Part shown: one piece after another, positions 20,301-30,731 of the stretch
Position numbering within the stretch: position 1 is the first letter of the stretch
Layout of the letters: every line of letters begins with the position of its first letter
DNA from: Podochytrium sp. JEL0797
Taxonomy: Eukaryota > Chytridiomycota > Chytridiomycetes > Chytridiales > Chytriomycetaceae
Length of the DNA: 39,005 nt
Assembly (NCBI GenBank): GCA_027596195.1
Contig: JADGJG010000131.1
Location: 1 to 39,005 of the forward strand
Direction of reading: 5' to 3'
The notes under the pieces: model-generated
What the model saw: only the letters and a program-made list of their open reading frames with translations
Databases searched by the model: none
What the model was told of the DNA's origin: nothing
Position numbers and translations under genes: made by a program

Positions 20301-23300
20301 CTCTTCAAATCAATATAACAAGTGTTGATGCTACACAACGTCTTGATGAACCCCAGCCTCAAATTCACGCGGCCCATCCCCGCAAGCTGTTTCTGCTCCT
20401 CCACAGGAACAAACCGCGTGAACCCACGCACAACTTCCAACTCAGCGTCAGCCGCGTTCCTGTATTCCTGAACACGCGCCTCCGTGATACCACACACAAA
20501 CTTCAAGTGAAGACCAGTTTGGTTCGCAACGCGACGAGACGCAAATGACTCGGGAATCTCCATTTCGCAAAATACTTCAAACGTGCCGCGTGGGAGACCC
20601 GTGTCCAGCCGGAGGAGGGCAACGTGTCCGTGCGACCCAGAGCCGGTGGTGTATTGCCACTGATCCGAAGACCGGGAGTGGGATTCGACTCGGTTTTGTT
20701 TGAGTTGCGTTGCGATGGTGGTGTCCCAAGGAAGAAGGGTGAACGATTCGAGTTCATGCACTTCGAGATTCAAACCGGCAGTCGCGACGGGGTGGAAGTC
20801 TTCAACGTCACCCGAAGCTGTAATCATTTGACCGATTTTGGTCGCCGACGAGGTGATGGCGTTCTTGAAGGCTCCCAACCTCGTTTTGTTTGCAGCAGCC
20901 GTTTTGGGAGAGGGCCACTGCGATAAAAATATCAAGGTCAATTTCTCAAATCGAAATCGCACCCATCACATACCTTTCCATGCAAATTCACCAACGTAAA
21001 AGTCCCATACACATCCACACAACTCAACTGTCTCGACCCACCCACAAACGAAGCCACCTTCAACAGCGGCGCCACCATCCACAAATCATGAATCCACAAC
21101 AACTCTCCCGACTCAACCCCATGAATCGTGACCCGCTTGTCCTCCGACAAACACGCAATCGCCCCATCATCCACCGACCACCCCATCGCCAGAATCGGGA
21201 ACGTGGACGACCCGGAGGAGCGTCGCTCGGGGTGAGTCACCAAAGCGCGTTTCTTGAGCGTCTCGAGGAACCACACGTTCACGTACCCATCGGGTTCTCC
21301 CGTCGCGAGGATTTGGTCGCTGTGGTTCGAGAAGGCGACGACCGTGGATCGCGCCATGTTTTGATCGTAGATTCCGGTCGTGGACCAAACACTTGATGAG
21401 GACCGTCGCACTTGGTGTATCGGTCCAGCCTGTGAGCTGCGTTCACTGCCTCCCACTGGCATATTTCCGGGAGGTACAACCACCAGAGCGGACCCAGCGT
21501 CGGAAGAAACGCCATCCCAAAGAACCACAGTTCGATCATCCACCACCACCGCAACCGATTTACTCAACGCAGCACCGGCCGTAACGAGCTCCGAAATGCG
21601 CCCGTACCCCAGCTGAATCGACTGAACTTGAACAATATCCTCCGCCAGTGTCGACCAATCCCACAGAAACACGCCCCCGTCTTCATGGCCCGTGACAAAG
21701 CTCAAGTAATCCACAGGAACGCCATTCACAGCCTGCGGTTGTCCCGCGGCCACATTCGCCTTCACAAACGCGACACTCGTCGGGGATGTAATCTTGGGGT
21801 CGCGACACAAATTGTAAGTCGCAATCAACCCATCCTCCACTTTCTTGCTCTTCCAGAGTCCCTTGATCCACCCCCTTTCAGAGCTAATACTGTCGTTGTA
21901 CAGAACAGAGAGGTATCCCTGATCCGTGAGCACAACCGTAAACGGCTTCGTCGGGTGTCCATCAATCGAAACCACCACATCCTTAAAAAACGCTGGCTTC
22001 GGGTCCGAAAACTTGTCGGAGGCACCCTCCACCGAAACCTCATAACTCCGCACCTTGCTCTTCCCCTTTGAATCCGACAACGATACATCCGTCCAATTCT
22101 CCGTCACAGCCCACCCAATACTCGCCCCACCACCCGCCATCACAGGTGTCACGGCCTGACTCAACGCCGGCAACAAACTCGAATACCGGACCGTCGAATG
22201 ATCCCCCAAATCATTCAAAGACCACACCTGCGTCTCACCCACCTCCCCATCCGTCAACACAGACATCCGGTTGCGACTAAACAAACACCCAGGCCGATCC
22301 ACCTCCATCCCACCCAAAATCGTTCCCATGTACGCAAAAGTAGGAACAAACACTTCCCCACCTTCCTCCTCCTTCCCAGCAGCCCCCGCATCCACACCCA
22401 ACACATGAATCACCTTCCCTTCCTGCGGAACAACCGCAACCCTCATCCCATCGCTCGAAATCGATACACTCCGCACAGTATCGACATCCATCTCGACCCT
22501 CCCAACAGCTTTCTTGGCCCGATAATCAATCACAGTGTACCCTGTTCCTTCATCCGTTGCAACAAGCACCAGCGGCGATTTATGCGCCAACGCGAACCGC
22601 GCACATCCATCCGCGGGTGGATCCGTGTGACTCTTTGTGGGGATGTACTGCAAAAACAGTCCAGACTCGGCATCGCTCGCCAACTCGTCCACGTCCAGCA
22701 GGATAAACAAGTGTCGATACTCATCCCAGAACCCAATCGTCGAGAAAGCCGTGCAAATCGGTTGACGCGGGTACTGACTTTTGATGACCCTCAACAGAGA
22801 AAAACTCAACGCATCCCACAACACGATACGACCTGGTTCACTTCCATCACTCGCAGTAACAACACACCCATCGTCTTTGGTCCACGCTACAGCCGTAATC
22901 AGATCCTCCCCAGGTAACCCAGGATCCACCGCCCTCCCCACAGTCTCCAAACTCCGCGTGTTCAAAAACACGACGGTTCTCGCAGCAACCACCATCCCTT
23001 TCCCCGTCCGCGAGAAACAACACACCAAAGGCATTCCTTCCTCCTCCACTTCCACATTCACAACCGCAGTCCCAACCATCCGTCCACGTCCCCCGGGAAG
23101 CACGGCCCCGCTTCCACGACCAGCATGCACCTCGTACAGACTCACGCAACTCGCGCCGTCCGTGTTGCGGATCCCAGCGACGGCGACCAAGTTTGAAAAC
23201 GTGTCGCGCGATGTGATGGTTAGCTCTTGGGTTGCGTCGGAAGGGCGGAGGAGGGCGACGGGTTCGCCGCGGGAGGCGGGTCGGTTGACCCATTCGGCCC

Positions 23301-26300
23301 AGTTCAAGTCTGGGGCGCGGGATTTGATCCAGGAGCGAACGTCGCCGGAGATGAGGGATGTGGAGTAGAGGTTCGCAGCCATGGGGATCAAATGGCGTGG
23401 GGTGCGTGAGAGGACGTTGTAATTGACAATCAGGAATCGGTAATCTGTTTGTCCAAATTCCGAAAAACAAATCAGTAACAACGAAACGCAAAGCAAGAAA
23501 AAAGAACCACTCACACTCCGCCAACTGCGCGCTATACACACTCGCCCCCAAATTCTCCAAAGCAAACTTGAAACACTCAACAACCTCATCCAACATGCCT
23601 GCATCAATCGCGGCTCCCAAAAAGCTTATGTTCTGCAACATCTTGACCGCATCCATGGCCCCTACGCTTCCCGAATTCAACAAGTGGAATACAACGCTCG
23701 AGATGCGACGCGCGTTTGGTTTTCCGAGGATCAGGAGGGTTTGGTTGAAGCCGTAGGATTTGTGGGGGGTTGATTTGGTGGAGATGGGGGTGGTGGTGGC
23801 GGTGGTCGTTGTGAGGGTTCCTCCGTTCACGGTCGTGGGGAGAGCGGGTTGCTCTTTGATGGGTTTGTCGCGCCAATAGTTGGCAAGGCTGCGGTGGATT
23901 GATGCGAGACGGTCTCCAAACAGGTATCGTTCAGCGACAACGTTGCGGAACAGGGCGTTTGACCTTGCAATAAAAAAATTAGCCCCCGAATCACACGAAT
24001 CCTCACAGCCCCACTCACCAAAAGTAAGCATCGACCCCATTCACATTCTTGACCATCAAACAAGCACGCAGCTCATACAAAACCTGCTCCACCATCACCG
24101 AATTCACCCTCCAAACAGCCGGCTCCCCATTCTACAAAACAAAAACCCCAAAATCAGCAAACCACCCCCCTCCCAACAAAAAAAACACCCACACTCACCT
24201 TAAACACCTCCCCCAAAACCTCCCCATCCAAACTAACCACATCAGTCACCTCCCCAACCCCCAACCCATTCCTCGCCACCGCCAAATACGCACACACCTT
24301 TCCCACAAACACGGGCCCCAACCTCCTCTCGACACGCTCCAACAAGTCATCCACGAGTCCTTGCACAGTTTCACTCCGTACTTCTTCCTTTGCGATACTT
24401 ATGCTCGTGCGGGATGTCCATTGCGAGGCGACAGTGTGCCAGAGGAGGTGGATGTAGAGAGGCATTCGACTCGCTTTGGATTTGGAGGATACAATCATTT
24501 TCTGATCTGCAGTGAGAACCCGTCCACTCGATTCACTCCACGTGCGCAAACACGTGTCCACCTCCTCCTCGGAAAACACGGGAACCTCAATGTACAATGC
24601 ATTCGTGAGCGCCAAAGAGGATGCATCCTGTGGATGCAGTGTTGCGGGTACAACGGCGGGGTATTTCCCGCAGAGGGTGAGGAACAGGGATTGTTGTTTG
24701 TTGACGGGTTGGGCTGTGAGGATGAGTTTGATGTTGGGGGGCAGGATGGCGGGGAGCCAGTCGATGGTTGTGGCGTCGGTTTCGTTGGTGAGATCGTAGA
24801 GTCCGTCAATGATCTAAATACGGAATTAAGTGAGAAACGTTAACACCCGAACCCCCACCAAACAAAAACAAAACTAACCAACACCAACGGAACCTCACTC
24901 GACGCCAACCCCATCCCAATCCTCACAGCCAACTTCAACCCAGCCATACTCGTCGGCGGCCAATGATCCAACAACTCTCCCAACTCATCCTGCAACACTG
25001 CATCCCCCATCCCTTCCAACGCTTCCACCTCCTCCGAAATCCGCGCATTCACTTCCTCTTGGCCATACACGGCCGCCATCTCGCGACAAATCAAACTCAA
25101 GAGAGAATGAATCCGACTCGACGCGTCCGTGACTCCCACCCTTCTCGAAATGACAAGCGGTTGCTGAAGCGTCGGCAACACTTGCACCAGTTTCGCCAAA
25201 ATCGCCGACTTGCCACACCCCGCAGGACCATACACCACACAAACGCTCTCCTTGGCCTCTGAATCCTCCACAAACTTGACCAACTGAGCCACCACATCTT
25301 CCCTCCCCACAAACCCTTGCACAACTGCCTCCCTCGCCACCCTTTGACTCTCCAACTCCACTTCCAACACCCCGTGTTTCCCTTCCTCCATTCGATCCGT
25401 TTCCGCAACATATTGTCGCAACAGTCCCTCCGCCACAATTCGCGCAACGTCATCGCAAAACGTTTTCAAATACGCCGCGTGCGATTTCTCTGTGGAGGGG
25501 GAAAACCCGACGCTGAGGTCTGGGTTTGTTGGGTTGGTGATCCATGGGACGGAGTAGCTGCGTTGAGCGGGGTACATGTGGGCTGCGAGGCGGGTTTTGG
25601 AATGTGAAATGTCGATGGAGGTGGTGGTTGTGAGGGGGTTGTCAAAGTATTGGAGGTCGAGGGGGGTGGGGGAGGTTGAGGTGGGGGGGTTGATAAAGTT
25701 GCGTCTGTTTTACGGGGGTTCGTGAGACACAAGAGAGAAACCCGCAAAAATGAAAAGACATACTGGAAACAATACAACGACTCCCCCAAAGCACCATTAT
25801 TCCCTGCCTTCCCCTTCTTTGCCAACATGACCGCAAACTCTGTCGCCGAAGCATGAACCAACCGATACACACTCCCCTCCCTCTCCAACCCTTCCACACC
25901 CTCCATCAACGCCTGCACCAACCGCATCCTTATCATGCTCCAATACTCGCGCGTGGATGAATCCACGGGTTCGAGGCGGTACACGGACGTCGAAGGGTTC
26001 GTGTCGAGTTTGTACCATGTTGTGAGGAGGTCTTTGGCGTCGGGGTCTGTGAGCGTTTGGAGAATGTGTTCGAAATCGGGGGTGGGGAGGGTTGTCGGGA
26101 GGAGGGTGGGGCCGTATTTGTCGCCTGCGGAATCAATCGATTTTTTGAGTGGGGGTGGTTTCGGTGCGTGAGGGGACGAAGAGATATACCGAGGAAGCAG
26201 ATGAAGGAGGGACCAAAAGACGTATCAAGGCATTCGTTCAATAGGCGTTGGGTCCTCTAGGAAAGTGATACGAACACATATCAGAAACCAATTTGTGCAA

Positions 26301-26848
26301 GAATGGTTTGGGTGACTTTTTTCGAACCTCATGATCGACATGTCCGTTGCTCTCGGGCATGTTCCATTCGCTGTGGGGGGACAAAGGGTTTGAGTACTGG
26401 GATGGAGATGATTCCCGCAAGGGGTCACCCACCGATCCACGACTTCGAGTTCGATGCCCAGAACGCGCGAGAAGCGGCGCAGGAAGGGATACACGTCTTT
26501 GACGAGGGCGTTGCGTTCCCAGAGCCAGTCTAATAGAGAATCAAATTAAATAAAATAAATATATAAAACAGAGGGAATGCACTCGGTACCTTCACTCTCT
26601 GCAGCCACAAACAGCCTCACTTTCCTGGCACTAGAGAAGGTGCTCTTTTCCCTGGCGGCACTCGCCTGGGCCATCAGGGCGCTGAACACGGGCCGTGCCT
26701 CTCTGGCGGGTGCTGCATCGAAACCGGCAAACACAAACAGATGCGAATGCGAGGAGGATCCCTGGTGGTGTTGGGCTGTGCTGCTAGAGGACAGATGCGA
26801 GGATGCCTGGTTGTCTGGCGGAGTTTCGCCGCTCGCCTGGTTGCCCAT
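17328..26848 (-). CDS. NWD1-like NACHT-WD40 STAND NTPase with long acidic tail
   Basis: Exons (minus): 26848-26590, 26529-26433, 26370-26328, 26256-26190, 26124-25764, 25704-24879, 24813-24199, 24131-24019, 23963-23515, 23444-20974, 20917-20258, 20195-17328; 2,942 residues, all phases closed. The start MGNQASGE fits an N-myristoylation signal. Residues about 75-165 (VRLFVAAESEGDWLWERNAL, FICFLGDKYG) match the DUF4062-like region of NWD1/TEP1/NPHP3 proteins. NACHT: Walker A GPAGCGKS (about 435-442) and Walker B LVLIIDGLYDL made by the 24878-24814 intron. Winged-helix segment follows (RNVVAERYLFGDRLASIHRS). Residues about 944-1767 form WD40 blades; then a 220-residue domain I do not recognise, then about 955 residues rich in Glu, Val and Ser with repeats. 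STAND proteins are signal-activated scaffolds. A tandem of two merged genes is possible but splice phases favour one. Confidence 0.82.
18682..18831 (-). repeat. Perfect 75-bp tandem repeat in the acidic tail
   Basis: Two adjacent 75-bp units (18682-18756 and 18757-18831) look identical base for base and encode 25 residues each (core PEVQPTSIVAREEEFVEDA). Less perfect relatives occur near 18481-18560 and 18997-19080, with an accompanying LPRSSFLED block, giving a higher-order array over about 18480-19290. Confidence 0.85.
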
Positions 26849-26927
26849 CTTTGTGCGACTGAATTTTTTGTCGTTTCGAAATTGCGTGCATGCGAGACAC
26901 AAGCCGTGATATACCCAATGTGATTTA

Positions 26928-28154
26928 TTATAACAAAACAAGTCCCATGCAACACACAAAAGCAACCCCAAACACACCCTGCCTCCTACCCCTCGCCCCA
27001 CTCAACCCAAACTTTTCAGGAAACGTCTCCAACATAAACGGCCTCCCCACCACATTCTGCACCTCCGGCAAAACAGGATACCGATCCGCATAAATCTTGG
27101 AAAGCACTTCCCCATACTTGTACTGATGCACGAGGGATAAAATCTGACCCGCCCTGTTCAGGGCTTGTCCCATCCCGTTGATTTGAATGTACGCAGATGT
27201 GCCCACGTTTCCGGCAAGTGAATCGATTTCCTCTTCTTTCCGAATCACCAACCCACGGTCTTGGAATACATGCGTGTAGTAGTACCAGTTGTGGATGCCT
27301 TGATCGTTGCACCCCGTTTTCCGGATCGCTTCGGCCATAATGGAGAGGTACAGTTTCGCACCGGCGAGATTTGCGTAGGTTACACCTGCGCAGATGCGTG
27401 TGCTTTGTTTGATTTCGAGCGGCATGTTGGGCGCGTCCGTGAGGCAGTTGAGCCATTTCGTGTGAATGTCGCATTCGCCGAGGGTCATGTATTCGGATTC
27501 GCCGTAGAATGTGGCAGCGGGGGTGGTGATGTCGGAGGAGTTGGAGGTGGGGAGAGTCAGGGTCGCAAAAGGGTCTCGTTGGAAAACAACGTCATCGTCT
27601 GAAATGAGAATGTTGCGGAACCGTATCGTGTTGTTTGGGTTTGAAAAGAACATGTCGTATTGCAGGAACCGTTCGAGTTCCACTTTTTGCCAGTAGGATG
27701 TGCGATCGTACAAGTGGCCTCGTACGTTGCCGAATTTGCGGTTGAGGCTCGCAAAGTCGCAGTTGTCGGGGCGGGGGCAGAAGATAAGGACTTGGGCGTG
27801 GGAACCGGTTTCGCGGAGGGACCAGATGAAGCGGTTGAGGTTGGGCTTTTTGAAGTATTTGCCGTCGACGGCGGTCATGACCACGTCGATGGGGGCTGTC
27901 GGGGTTGGTGGCCAGCTGTGTGGTGGGGCTGGGCGGGGGGTGGGAGTGGGAGGGAGTGGGGATGGGTTGGCCATCGGGGTCTCTGGTAGTGAGTCGGAAG
28001 TGCCGGGTGACAGCGAGGCCGAAAGGTCCAAGGGTTCGGGGTGTTCCGGAAGCCGGGACGTGCGCCCAATGTCGTAGCGGAACACGCAATACACCTCAAA
28101 CGCAAGGAGGAGCGCAACGGCGAGTCCAACAGAGATTGCGAAACTGGTCCTCAT
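26928..28154 (-). CDS. Putative type II membrane glycosyltransferase (GT-A-like)
   Basis: A single-exon gene of 408 residues. The N-terminus MRTSFAISVGLAVALLLAFEV is a signal anchor (helix about 5-25), followed by a Pro/Ser/Thr-rich stem (to about residue 85), as in Golgi glycosyltransferases. The catalytic part starts VVMTAVDGKYFKKPNLNRFI, then LERFLQYDMFF and RNILISDDDVVFQRDPF; the DDD triplet is in the right setting for a metal-binding DxD motif. Later ICAGVTYANLAG and CNDQGIHNWYYY resemble acceptor-site motifs of GT-A enzymes. I cannot assign a CAZy family, a donor or an acceptor. The C-terminus has a second hydrophobic stretch (GVFGVAFVCCMGLVLL), which is unusual for a type II enzyme. 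Only 79 bp separate its stop from the ATG of the downstream NACHT-WD40 gene on the same strand. Confidence 0.65.
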   Translation of the reverse strand: MRTSFAISVGLAVALLLAFEVYCVFRYDIGRTSRLPEHPEPLDLSASLSPGTSDSLPETPMANPSPLPPTPTPRPAPPHSWPPTPTAPIDVVMTAVDGKYFKKPNLNRFIWSLRETGSHAQVLIFCPRPDNCDFASLNRKFGNVRGHLYDRTSYWQKVELERFLQYDMFFSNPNNTIRFRNILISDDDVVFQRDPFATLTLPTSNSSDITTPAATFYGESEYMTLGECDIHTKWLNCLTDAPNMPLEIKQSTRICAGVTYANLAGAKLYLSIMAEAIRKTGCNDQGIHNWYYYTHVFQDRGLVIRKEEEIDSLAGNVGTSAYIQINGMGQALNRAGQILSLVHQYKYGEVLSKIYADRYPVLPEVQNVVGRPFMLETFPEKFGLSGARGRRQGVFGVAFVCCMGLVLL

Positions 28155-28192
28155 TTCTTGTGGTTCTATTTTCTGACAGTGACCAATCAAGA
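28155..28192. promoter_or_regulatory. 38-bp gap between divergent start codons
   Basis: The glycosyltransferase-like ATG (28154, minus) and lactonase ATG (28193, plus) are 38 bp apart, so promoter elements must be shared or lie within the partner gene. Confidence 0.55.
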
Positions 28193-29382
28193 ATGCCAAG
28201 TGACCTCCTGCTCCTGGGTGGAAACGGCCCCCACCTCGCCACCATCGCATTCAACCGCGAATCACGCACCCTCTCGCTACTCCAAACAACCAACATTGAT
28301 CAACCCTCCTGGGTCCACACACACAACGACCTCCTGATCACATGCAACGAAAAGAACCCGGACGGACGGGTCCTTGCGTTCCGACTTGACGACAAGAAGG
28401 ATCTCGACACGATGCAGCCCGTGTTTGACCTGGATTCGGGGGGTGCGCATCCCTGCCATATGGATGTTTCGTTGGATGGAAAGTGGGTCTTTGCTGCCAA
28501 TTATACGGGGGGAACGGCGTCGTTTCATTCGATTGATCAATCTCCTCGTTGAGTATATATTTACTTGGAGTAGTGGTAGTGGTGTCCTTGCTTTCTGATC
28601 CCGTATATCCCTTTGCCAGAACAATCGCATGTTATCGACTTTCGTGGCCTGAACCCCAACGTGACCCCACACCCACACATGGCCATCATGAATCCCTACG
28701 AATCCATTGACTCGAAGCGGATCTATATTCCGGATTTGGGATCCGACCGGTGAGCGTTATCTCCTTCCCCCTCACTTGCAAAAACCCAAATCCCGCTCAT
28801 TTTCCTCTCTCTGTCGGCAGTCTTCACATTATAAAACAAGACCCAACCACCGGCACCCCAACCCTCTCCCCGGAATTCCTCACCTTCCCTCAGGGCTCGG
28901 GACCCCGCCACATCGCGTTCCATCCCAACGGCACCCACGCGTACGTCAACCTCGAACTCTCCTCCCAACTCGCAGTCGTCTCCATTCACCCTACTTTGGA
29001 GATCTTGTCCCTCCATTCCCTGCTCCCACCCGGCCGCACGCGGGAGGACGCGATGCAATCGGCCGCGGTAGAGGTGTCTCCGGACGCGCGGTTCGTGTAC
29101 CTCTCGAATCGGAAAGACCCAGAGAGTGAGGATACGGTTGTGTGGTTTCCCATTGGTGAGGACGGGAGGGTGGAAGGGACGGAGAGGGGGTTGGTGAGGA
29201 CTGGGGGGAAGGGGCCGAGGGGGTTCAAGATTTCAGGGGATGGGAGGTGGGTTTGTGTTGTGAATCAGGGGTCGGATAATGTGGTGATGTTTGAGAGGGA
29301 TTTGGTGGGTGGGGGGTTGGTGAGGGTGGTGGGGGTGGAGTTGGTCAAAGGGTTTGAACCGACTTGTGTTGTTTGGGTTTGA
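28193..29382 (+). CDS. 6-phosphogluconolactonase-type beta-propeller lactonase
   Basis: Exons 28193-28547, 28620-28749, 28821-29382; 348 residues, near the family length. The lactonase family (Pfam Lactonase, bacterial Pgl and fungal carboxy-muconate cyclase relatives) folds as a seven-bladed propeller and hydrolyses 6-phosphogluconolactone or cycloisomerises muconates. Visible motifs are PSWVHTHNDLLITCNE, SGGAHPCHMDVSLDGKWVFA with ANYTGG, TPHPHMAIM, the typical IYIPDLGSDR, GPRHIAFHPNGTHAYVNLEL and a final GPRGFKISGDGRWVCVVNQ. No signal peptide, so cytosolic, fitting a pentose-phosphate role; a muconate-related role is not excluded. The first donor (C then GTTGAG) is weak but is the phase that joins correctly to the second exon. 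Confidence 0.87.
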
Positions 29383-29469
29383 AGTGGTTCCTCCTTTTAG
29401 ATGCGTGGTGGATATTAAAAGTATGGAATGGCATCTTTATTGTTTACATTTGCATTGCGTTTTTGTTCT

Positions 29470-30681
29470 TCAAACGCAAGACTCCAATGGATCCAACTGT
29501 CTCAACACGATCCCAGCCTCTTTAAAGAGACGTAGCGTGACATTGTCCATTCCGTATGAGAGGGAGTACACGACTTCACTGATTCCGACTTGAATGATTT
29601 TACGGGCGCATTGGATGCACTGGATTGGAATCGTTGAGTGTGTGATCCGTGAAGGCGAAAATTGAAAAACTCGGACTCACGGGACACGTGTTGCAATACA
29701 AAATGGCGCGTCCGCCATTTGAGATTCGTTCTCTCCCAGCTTCCAGCAATGCGTTCTATTTGCACAAAAACAAAAGTTGGATTAGGACGCGTTTTCGCGC
29801 AAGAATGAACCCCCCAGGCCTCTCGAATTCGCGTTCAACAAACCTCCTCCGCGTGCAAACAGATACACGTCTCCAACGCGTCCCCACACTTGGCCACCCC
29901 CAAATTACACCTCGCACAACCACCCTCATTGCAATTCCGGAGTCCCTTCGGCGTTCCATTGTACCCCGTCGCAATCACTCTCCGGTCTTTAGTTACCACG
30001 CATCCGACTCTTCGTTTCATGCAGTTGGAACGACGCGCGGCAAGGTCACACAGTTTCATAAAGTAGAGGTCCCAGTTTGGACGGAGACGGTTCGGGTCCG
30101 TGAGGTTCACGGCGGGGGAGGAGATGAGGGCGTGTAGGTCTTGGAGGGTGTGGAACGAGTTGTTGATTGTGAGGGAGGCCGAGTGCATGACTTTGAAGAG
30201 GGAGGAGAGGTGGGGGGGTGGGTTCTTTTGTTTGTTTTGATTGTGAGTTGCGTTTTTCGGACGTGTTGACCAGGAAGAAAAAAAACAAAAGGGGTGTGCA
30301 CACCTTGTGGAGGTTTGCGTCGTCCTTTTGGATGAATTCGTGCAGGTTTGTGGACCCGGATCTGGTGAAGCGGATGAGGGTTTCTGCGGTGACGGCGACG
30401 AGGAGGGTGAAGGGGCGTTTGAGCCACTCTTCGAGGTCGAACGAGGGATCGTTCGCGTGGAGTGCGAACGCGTCGGGGACCACGTAGTCGCACTCCCAGT
30501 GGGATGTCAGGAACGCAAGGGCGGATGAGGAGGAGGCAAAGTGGACTGTTTTGGAGATGTCCTGCTGAGCAACGTGGGGGACCACGGGATCCACGGATAC
30601 CCGTGTAAAGCCAAGGGTGGAGAGGTGGTCTGCGAGGGTCTGTTTTCCGGATGCAGTGGGTCCAACGAGAAGAACGAGCAT
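29470..30681 (-). CDS. DCD1: Deoxycytidylate (dCMP) deaminase with N-terminal P-loop domain
   Basis: Exons (minus): 30681-30304, 30224-29844, 29755-29681, 29619-29470; 327 residues. The enzyme converts dCMP to dUMP, feeding thymidylate synthesis. The C-terminal half has LRPNWDLYFMKL, RSNCMKRRVGCVVTKD, ATGYNGTPKGLRNCNEGGC, the zinc and catalytic box LHAEE (His250, Glu252) and PCIQC (Cys279, Cys282), and finally EVVYSLSYGMDN, all typical of dCMP deaminases. The Pro-Cys zinc motif is split by the last intron. The N-terminal 126 residues begin MLVLLVGPTASGKQTLADHL, an intact Walker A-like motif; fungal Dcd1 proteins are known to carry a kinase-like N-terminus, whose activity is uncertain. Exon 2 begins at 30224: the nearer AG at 30191 gives the wrong phase. 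Confidence 0.92.
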
Positions 30682-30731
30682 CTTTTCGATAAAAAAAACA
30701 GTTTCGCAACTTGCCACCAAACCAAAACCAA
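30682..30731. promoter_or_regulatory. 50-bp gap between divergent start codons
   Basis: The dCMP deaminase ATG (30681, minus) and the EB1 ATG (30732, plus) are 50 bp apart, a third very short head-to-head spacer in this window. Confidence 0.55.
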
